Assembly: GCA_050486445.1 (NCBI GenBank)
Contig: JBJHDH010000010.1
Span: forward strand, 17,328-81,327
DNA length: 64,000 bases
Source of the DNA: Euryhalocaulis sp050486445
GTDB taxonomy: Bacteria; Pseudomonadota; Alphaproteobacteria; Caulobacterales; Maricaulaceae
Direction of reading: 5' to 3'
The translations under genes were made by a program, and so were the position numbers. Of this stretch, positions 58,925-64,000 are shown piece after piece. How positions within the stretch are numbered: position 1 is the stretch's first letter; each line of letters begins with the position of its first letter. Under the pieces are notes generated by a model, which was not told where the DNA came from, did not search any database, and saw only the letters and a program-made list of their open reading frames with translations.

Positions 58925-59577
58925 GCTGGGCGCGGGCGCTGCTGGCCCATGAGGCGGCCACCGCCCTGCGCGGCGCGGCGGGCTGGGCCTTCGCCCCGGT
59001 CTTCTTCCTGCTGTTCTGCACGCTTTCGGTGTTCGCCATCGGCCATGACGGGCCGCTGGCGATGCTCGGCCCCGCTTTGATCTGGCTGGCGGCCACTTTT
59101 TCCATCCTGCTGGCGGCGCAGACCGTGTTTCGTGACGATCTGGAGAACGGGTTTCTGGACGCGCTAATGGTCGAGGACCGGTCGCTGGCGCTGTTTGTGG
59201 CGGCGCGGCTGGCGGCGCGCTGGGTGGCCATCGCCGGAACGCTGCTACTGGCGCTGCCGCTGGCCGGCGCGGCCTTTGGCCTGTCATGGGAGCAGCAGGC
59301 GGGGCTGGCGCTGTCGCTGGTTCTGGGCACGCCGGGCGCCATTCTTTACGCCGCCGCCGGGGCCGCGATTTCCGCCGGTGCGCGCGGCGCGGGCGAGATT
59401 CTGGGGCCGCTGCTGGCCGGGCCGCTGCTCACTCCTGTACTGATTTTCGGCGCGGGCGCGGCGCAGGCGGGATTTGTCTTCGGCGCCGAGGCGCAGGCGC
59501 TGCTGGCCGCAAGCCTGTTCGCCGCGGCGGTTTGTCCCCCCACCTGCGCTGCTGCGCTGCGCGCCGCAAACACCTAG
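58921..59577 (+). CDS. ccmB: Haem exporter membrane protein CcmB
   Basis: 218 residues, about six transmembrane helices. Membrane partner of CcmA. Typical sequence: GWAFAPVFFLLFCTLSVFAI, ALIWLAATFSILLAAQTVF, RDDLENGFLDALMVEDRSLA and GTPGAILYAAAGAAISAGAR with PLLAGPLLTPVLIFGAGA. ATG at 58921 overlaps ccmA (ATGA), so the two are translated together. ccmC follows after 33 bp. Confidence 0.93.
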   Translation: MSWARALLAHEAATALRGAAGWAFAPVFFLLFCTLSVFAIGHDGPLAMLGPALIWLAATFSILLAAQTVFRDDLENGFLDALMVEDRSLALFVAARLAARWVAIAGTLLLALPLAGAAFGLSWEQQAGLALSLVLGTPGAILYAAAGAAISAGARGAGEILGPLLAGPLLTPVLIFGAGAAQAGFVFGAEAQALLAASLFAAAVCPPTCAAALRAANT

Positions 59578-59610
59578 ACTGGGAAAAAACGGAGGAAGGA
59601 CCAGAAACGC

Positions 59611-60396
59611 ATGGTCACACAATTCGCCAATCCCGCCCGGTTTGAGGGCTTCGCCCGGGTCGCCGCGCCGGTCAGCGGCGTTATCGCGCTCGCCGCGCTG
59701 GCCATCGGCACGATCGGCGGCTTGTTCATCGCCCCGATGGACGCCGAAATGGGCGACGGCTACCGCCTGATCTTCGTGCATCCGCCGGCGGCCTATCTGG
59801 CCATGCAGGTCTATGTAGTGATCGCCGTCGCCGCGCTGGTCGGTTTTGTCTGGCGGCATCCGCTGGCTGACATCGCCGCGCGCGTCTCGGCGCCCATCGG
59901 CGCGGGGTTCTGCGTGCTGGCGCTCGCCACCGGCATGATCTGGGGCCAGCCGATGTGGGGCACCTATTGGGAATGGGGCGACGCCAAGCTGGTTTCGGTT
60001 TTCGTGCTGCTGCTGGTCTATCTCGGACTGATCGCGATCTGGGCGGCGTCGGACAATCCCCAGCGCGCCGCGCGGCTGGCGGGAATCGCCGCGCTGATCG
60101 GCGTGGTGAACATCCCGATCATTCATTACTCGGTCTATTGGTGGGCGACGCTGCACCAGCCCGGCACACTGATCCGCGCCGGCGGGCCGCGCGCGCCGAT
60201 GTCGATGATCTGGCCGCTGCTGGTGATGATCGCCGGATTTGTCGCGCTTTATGTCTGGCTGCTGCTTGAGCGGATGCGTTCGGCCATCGACCGGCAGAAG
60301 GCCGCCGCGCTGGAGCGCCGCGCGCTGGGCGCACGCCCGAGCCGGGCCCGGCTGGAAGACGCGCCGGCGGAGAAGGAGGATTCCGTCAATGGCTGA
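59611..60396 (+). CDS. ccmC: Haem exporter protein CcmC
   Basis: 261 residues with six helices. Loads haem onto CcmE. The tryptophan-rich haem motif reads WGQPMWGTYWEWGDAKLVS, flanked by the conserved histidines in IFVHPPAAYLAMQ and IIHYSVYWWATLHQP. The C-terminal 45 residues are a charged cytoplasmic tail longer than in E. coli. ATG at 59611. Its end overlaps the ccmD start by 8 bp. Confidence 0.95.
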   Translation: MVTQFANPARFEGFARVAAPVSGVIALAALAIGTIGGLFIAPMDAEMGDGYRLIFVHPPAAYLAMQVYVVIAVAALVGFVWRHPLADIAARVSAPIGAGFCVLALATGMIWGQPMWGTYWEWGDAKLVSVFVLLLVYLGLIAIWAASDNPQRAARLAGIAALIGVVNIPIIHYSVYWWATLHQPGTLIRAGGPRAPMSMIWPLLVMIAGFVALYVWLLLERMRSAIDRQKAAALERRALGARPSRARLEDAPAEKEDSVNG

Positions 60397-60550
60397 ACTG
60401 TTCGATATGGGAGAACACGCGGTCTATGTCTGGGCCGGGTGGGGATTGACGGCGCTCGTTCTGGGGGGGATGGCCGTGCTGGTATGGATTGAGCGCCGCC
60501 GCGCCCGCGCGCGGCTGGAACAGGCGCGGGAGCGCAGCGAGGCGGCGTGA
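60389..60550 (+). CDS. ccmD: Haem exporter protein CcmD
   Basis: 53 residues: short N-terminus with MGEHAVYVWAGWGLTALVLG forming one helix, then a basic tail (IERRRARARLEQARERS), the standard CcmD layout. It stabilises the CcmABC-CcmE complex. ATG at 60389 with AAGGAGG upstream, overlapping ccmC by 8 bp; its stop overlaps the next gene (GTGA). Confidence 0.92.
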   Translation: MAELFDMGEHAVYVWAGWGLTALVLGGMAVLVWIERRRARARLEQARERSEAA

Positions 60551-60867
60551 AAGCGATTATTTTCGACCTGGCCGGGGCGCGGCATGAGATCGCGCTCGAG
60601 CCCGGCTTGACCCTGATGGAAAACATCAAGGATTCGGACGCTTCGATCCTGGCCATGTGCGGGGGGGGCTGCGCCTGCTCCACCTGCCATGTCTATGTCG
60701 ACCCTGAATGGCTGGACCGCCTGCCGCCGCGCGGAGACGACGAGGAAGACACGCTGGACCAGGCGCTGGACCTGCGCGCCAATTCCCGGCTGGCCTGCCA
60801 GATCCGCGTGACTCCCGATCTGGACGGCCTGACCGTCACGCTGAGCGAGGACACGCGGCAAGACTGA
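60547..60867 (+). CDS. 2Fe-2S ferredoxin, adrenodoxin type
   Basis: 106 residues. Cluster ligands fit C-x5-C-x2-C plus a distal Cys: CGGGCACSTCHVYV near residue 38, with a further in-motif Cys, and LACQIRV near residue 84. Fold markers TLMENIKDSDASILAMC, DPEWLDRLPPRGDDEEDTLD and TPDLDGLTVTL are those of bacterial FdxB/FdxE-type [2Fe-2S] ferredoxins working with Fe-S assembly or P450s. It starts with GTG at 60547 overlapping the ccmD stop by four bases, so it is embedded in the cytochrome c maturation operon, where ccmG would be expected. Contains a G8 run inside the cluster motif. Confidence 0.9.
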   Translation: MKAIIFDLAGARHEIALEPGLTLMENIKDSDASILAMCGGGCACSTCHVYVDPEWLDRLPPRGDDEEDTLDQALDLRANSRLACQIRVTPDLDGLTVTLSEDTRQD

Positions 60868-61137
60868 GGCCCGGCCCGCAGCGCCGGCGTTAACCGTATT
60901 CTGCTTGACGAAAAGCCCGGTTAGACTTTGCCCCGCAAGGATGGCGGGGCGATGCGCTGGATCATACTTCGCCGCGACATGCGCGCGCCGGGTTTTCGCG
61001 CCACTGTTCTGCGGATTATAAGGGTTAACGGCGCGCGTGCGCCGGACGGGGACGCGGGGGCGCTCCGGGACGCCGGGAACGCGCCCCCAACCGGGCGCGG
61101 CCAGCCGGCGTCCGGCGAGAAAAACTGGGCCGACGAC

Positions 61138-62733
61138 ATGCCTGAACCGTTCCGTTTCCGCCCCGTGACGCCGCCGGACGGGCGGCGGACCTCGTCTTCA
61201 CAGTCTTCCTCTTCGCAACGGGAACGCCCTGCCCTGCGCACGCCGGCGGGCCGCCTGCTGTTCGCCATTGTTCTGCTACTGGGCCTGGCGGCGGCGGCCG
61301 GCGGCGCATGGCTGGCGGCGGGGCGGCCAGTTCCCGAGGCCCTGCGCATGGACCTGCCGCTGCGGTTCGAGGACATCTCCCCGCAATCCTTCGCCGTGCT
61401 CTTTCTGGCCGCACTGATCGTGCTGGGAGCGGCGGCGGCGCTGATTCTGACGGGCCAGGCGCTGCGCCGCGCCTTCAATCCCGATTATTCGGCGCCCTAT
61501 CGCACATATATCCTGTTCACGCTGACGGCGGCGATGATCAGCGGCTACGCCACCACCTATGGCGTCATCATCGAGTTTCTGGATCCGTCGCAGGGATTCA
61601 TCCGCTATCGCATCTTCCCGGTCATCGTCTTTCTTTATTGCTTCCTGTTCGTGTTCCTGACCTGGAGCTGGACGTTCGATCTTGTCATCCGTTCCGAGCC
61701 CCGGCGGCGTGCGCTGATCGCGATCCTGATTCCGCTGCTGGCGGCGATTCCGCTGTTCGCGGTTTCCACCACCACCAGCGCGCTGGGTCTGGCCGGACCG
61801 CGCATCCTGGAGCGCAAGGTGCTGACCTGGCTGGATGACTATTCCGCCGCCCTGTCCGACCTTTCTGTCTATGTGGGCGAGACCGAGAGCGCGGCGCTGT
61901 CCATGGAGACATTCGCCGGCCGGCTGACCCAGCTTTCCGCGCAGGAGGCCGAGACCGGCGCCATCACCGGCTTCGCCGGACGCGGCGCCATCGTCGCCCA
62001 GCTTAATGTCGCGGCCGACGATCTGCGCGCCGGAGCGGATCTGATCCGCCGCGAACGGGCGCAGCGCGAAGCAGCCATCGGGTCCATGGGCGACGAGATC
62101 GAAGCGACGCGGCTGGAAATCCTTGGCGGCGCCTTCTTCGAGACGGCGGAGGGGGCGCCCCTGCCAGTGCGCGACTGGCAGGACAAGGTGCAGGCGCGCG
62201 ACCGCTCGCTGCGTCGGCGCTGGGACGAGACCGCCAGCCGCGCCTATGTGCAGGCGGCGATCGGCCAGCTTCAACTGGTTGATTCGCTCATCATGCGCGG
62301 CGGGGTCAGCGACCGGAGCGCCATCGCCGCCGCCCAGCGAAGCGCCCAGGAGCAGATTTCCGCCTATCTGGGGACAGGGCGGGAGATCGTGCGCGCCGAC
62401 CTGGCGGAGGCCGCTGTAAAACCGCCTCCGGCGCCCCCCGTCGCCGCCTACCAGTCGCCGCTGGTGGTGCTGTTCACCTCATGGAAGCAGGCGATTCTGC
62501 CCTGGGCCATCGCCATCGCCGTCGATTTCGGCCCCTGGGTCTGGATCGCGCTGGCCGCCATCGCCGGCTATGACCGGCGGCGCAGCCGGGCGCGTTACGC
62601 CGCGCCTGAGGGCCACCACTGGCGCGATGACGAGGGATGGAGCCCGCAAGGACGGACGCCGGTTTCGGGCGGGGCGGCCGCCTCCCCGCACCTGATCGAG
62701 GCCCGGCCAATGCCAAAACTAGATCAACGATAA
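61138..62733 (+). CDS. Large membrane protein of unknown function
   Basis: 531 residues from the chosen ATG. The frame is open to 60928, but the earlier part is low-complexity. Five N-terminal helices (LLFAIVLLLGLAAAAGGAWL; FAVLFLAALIVLGAAAALIL; YILFTLTAAMISGYATTYGV; FPVIVFLYCFLFVFLTWSWT; ALIAILIPLLAAIPLFAVST) are followed by about 250 residues of helical, charged sequence without cysteines (WLDDYSAALSDLSVYVGETE, LRAGADLIRRERAQREAAIG), one further helix (WAIAIAVDFGPWVWIALAAI) and a cytoplasmic tail. The layout resembles a receptor or scaffold with a coiled-coil ectodomain. No family recognised; start uncertain. Confidence 0.7.
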   Translation: MPEPFRFRPVTPPDGRRTSSSQSSSSQRERPALRTPAGRLLFAIVLLLGLAAAAGGAWLAAGRPVPEALRMDLPLRFEDISPQSFAVLFLAALIVLGAAAALILTGQALRRAFNPDYSAPYRTYILFTLTAAMISGYATTYGVIIEFLDPSQGFIRYRIFPVIVFLYCFLFVFLTWSWTFDLVIRSEPRRRALIAILIPLLAAIPLFAVSTTTSALGLAGPRILERKVLTWLDDYSAALSDLSVYVGETESAALSMETFAGRLTQLSAQEAETGAITGFAGRGAIVAQLNVAADDLRAGADLIRRERAQREAAIGSMGDEIEATRLEILGGAFFETAEGAPLPVRDWQDKVQARDRSLRRRWDETASRAYVQAAIGQLQLVDSLIMRGGVSDRSAIAAAQRSAQEQISAYLGTGREIVRADLAEAAVKPPPAPPVAAYQSPLVVLFTSWKQAILPWAIAIAVDFGPWVWIALAAIAGYDRRRSRARYAAPEGHHWRDDEGWSPQGRTPVSGGAAASPHLIEARPMPKLDQR

Positions 62734-62784
62734 CCCGGCCGTAATATTGCGGTAATTCAGTTTGGGTTTAACCGGTGCGGCGTA

Positions 62785-62808
62785 TCGCTCTGCGGAGCGA
62801 CGGTTTTT
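62785..62808 (+). terminator. Possible terminator before the efflux adaptor gene
   Basis: TCGCTC (62785-62790) pairs with GAGCGA (62795-62800) around TGCG, followed by CGG and five T. Short stem. Confidence 0.45.
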
Positions 62809-62861
62809 CCGCCTCCGGGCGTTCAACTGTCCGGATCATTCAGAAAAAGGCGCCCGCTTTC

Positions 62862-64000
62862 ATGTCCGATCTGCTTCAAAAGCGCACCAAGCGCAGACGC
62901 CGCATGACGCGCGGCGCGATCATCGCAGCCGTATTGCTCGCCGGCTTTTTCGTCGTCAGCAACATGCTGCGCCCCGATCCGGCCCCGCAATACCGCACCG
63001 CCAGTGTGCAACGCGGCGACATTGAAAGCGCGATTGTGGCGCTGGGCAGCGTGGACGCGAAGAATTACGTCGATGTCGGCGCCCAGGTCTCTGGCCAGCT
63101 TCTGACGCTGCATTTCGAGATCGGCGAAGAGGTGCAACGCGGCGACCTTGTGGCGGAGATCGATCCGGAACTGGCCCAGTCGCGCGTGGACGCCAGCCGC
63201 GCCCAGCTGCGTGAACTGGAAGCCAGCAAGCTGCAACAGGTTGCGCAATTGCGGCTGGCCGAGGCCCGGGCGGCGCGCGCACGCGCCCTGCTCGGCGCCG
63301 ATGCGATCAGCCTGGCGGAATCGGAAGCCATCGAGGCGGACCTCGAAGTGGCTGAAGCCCGGATCGTACAGCTCGACGCCCAGATCGCCCGCACCCAGTC
63401 GACCCTGGACGGCGACCTCACCAGCCTCGGCTACACCAAGATTTATGCTCCGATGACGGGCACGGTGGTCTCGCACGCCGCGGTCGTGGGCCAGACGCTG
63501 AACGCCGCACAGACCGCGCCAGCCATCATGCGCATCGCCGATCTGTCGCTGATGACGGTGAGCGCCGATGTTTCGGAGGCGGACGTGCCGCGCCTGCGCG
63601 AAGGCATGCGCGCCTATTTCACCACGCTGGGCAATCCCGACCGCCGCTGGACGGCCACGGTGCGCCAGGTTCTGCCCGAACCGGAGGTCGTGAGCGACGT
63701 GGTGCTCTACAAGGCGCTGCTGGACGTACCCAATGACGACCGCACTCTGCTGCCGCGCATGTCGACCCAGGTTTCCTTCGTTCTCGGCCAGGCGCGCGAC
63801 GTGCTGAAAATCCCGGCCGCGGCGTTGCAGATTCCCGATTCAATGATGGCCGCGGCTGGCGCAATGCCAGGAGGCCGGGCGAACGGCGAACAAGGCGTCG
63901 CCGGCATGCCCGCCGATATGCGCGAGCGTTTTGCAAACATGCCGGAATCCGAACGCGCCGAGATGCGCCAGCGCTTCCAGCAGGGTGGCGGACAGGCGGG
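62862..64000 (+). CDS. Efflux RND/MacA-like periplasmic adaptor, partial
   Basis: At least 379 residues, running off the window. Membrane-fusion adaptor that joins an inner-membrane transporter to a TolC channel. N-terminal anchor (AIIAAVLLAGFFVVSNML), then a lipoyl half (VDVGAQVSGQLLTLHFEIGE, DLVAEIDPELAQSRVD), a coiled-coil hairpin (about residues 110-190), second lipoyl half (YTKIYAPMTGTVVSHAAVVG) and beta-barrel (MRIADLSLMTVSADVSEADV). MacA-like rather than AcrA-like. Near the end a Met/Arg/Gln-rich insert (ADMRERFANMPESERAEMRQ) interrupts the last domain. ATG at 62862 follows AAAGG. A MacB-type ATPase/permease is expected just beyond the window. Confidence 0.9.
   Translation, partial: MSDLLQKRTKRRRRMTRGAIIAAVLLAGFFVVSNMLRPDPAPQYRTASVQRGDIESAIVALGSVDAKNYVDVGAQVSGQLLTLHFEIGEEVQRGDLVAEIDPELAQSRVDASRAQLRELEASKLQQVAQLRLAEARAARARALLGADAISLAESEAIEADLEVAEARIVQLDAQIARTQSTLDGDLTSLGYTKIYAPMTGTVVSHAAVVGQTLNAAQTAPAIMRIADLSLMTVSADVSEADVPRLREGMRAYFTTLGNPDRRWTATVRQVLPEPEVVSDVVLYKALLDVPNDDRTLLPRMSTQVSFVLGQARDVLKIPAAALQIPDSMMAAAGAMPGGRANGEQGVAGMPADMRERFANMPESERAEMRQRFQQGGGQA

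Overview
This is a GC-rich, gene-dense chromosomal stretch from an alphaproteobacterium, most likely of the Caulobacterales/Maricaulales/Parvularculales side of the class. Supporting signs are a perfect CtrA-type site (TTAA-N7-TTAA) in front of a putative small RNA, a tRNA-His with the derived alphaproteobacterial acceptor end (G1:U72, A73), the CcmABCD/CcmE type of cytochrome c maturation, a class II DAHP synthase, and dispersed palindromes of the kind common in this class. There is no rRNA, CRISPR array, intact prophage or insertion sequence.

Layout. 1-3 kb: a TolC-like outer membrane channel, a Pcm-family methyltransferase, tRNA-Cys, a CtrA-linked small-RNA candidate and tRNA-Asn. 3.2-9.8 kb: the most unusual locus, with three tandem paralogues of an uncharacterised exported protein, then an exported DUF6152-type protein with an N-terminal His-His, then two small DUF6644-type membrane proteins. 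I propose this as an undescribed cell-envelope system. 9.8-16.7 kb: TM2 protein, acyl-CoA dehydrogenase, prephenate dehydrogenase, Atm1-type ABC exporter, LysM protein, LOG-type phosphoribohydrolase. 16.7-19.9 kb: a small AT-rich patch with an orphan gene and an XRE regulator, then a three-gene operon (hydrolase, membrane protein, small XRE regulator) with a likely autoregulatory operator. 19.9-32.4 kb: gltX, an oxidoreductase, HU, a CFA-type methyltransferase, a SnoaL-like protein, DAHP synthase, tRNA-Lys, tgt-ycgN, a class A PBP and a HepT/MntA toxin-antitoxin pair.

32.4-38.8 kb is a protocatechuate 4,5-cleavage (lig) cluster on two divergent arms. ligK-ligU-ligI run leftwards. A DUF1932-type dehydrogenase, ligA, ligB and ligC run rightwards. 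It supplies ring cleavage, semialdehyde oxidation, lactone hydrolysis, tautomerisation and the final aldolase. No recognisable 4-oxalomesaconate hydratase (ligJ) is present. A subclass-B3-like metallo-hydrolase, an aldo/keto reductase and an alpha/beta hydrolase follow. 41.6-49.9 kb holds SapC and a complete pstSCAB-phoU phosphate-uptake operon whose two permeases carry very large periplasmic insertions, with a candidate Pho box upstream of pstS. 50-57.6 kb: NIPSNAP, sterol-desaturase-type hydroxylase, DUF6491 lipoprotein, tRNA-His, M48 lipoprotein protease, SIMPL protein, a two-domain crystallin-like secreted protein and an OmpA-family porin. 57.8-60.9 kb: cytochrome c maturation genes, ccmE divergent from a tightly overlapping ccmA-ccmB-ccmC-ccmD-ferredoxin string. 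The window ends with a large membrane protein of unknown function and the start of a MacA-like efflux adaptor.

At least five intergenic gaps (about 8.2, 12.7, 14.9, 25.1 and 56.1 kb) carry copies of one dispersed, partly palindromic repeat family. It generates spurious ORFs and should not be annotated as coding. All calls come from reading the sequence and from memory of the families. No database search was possible.
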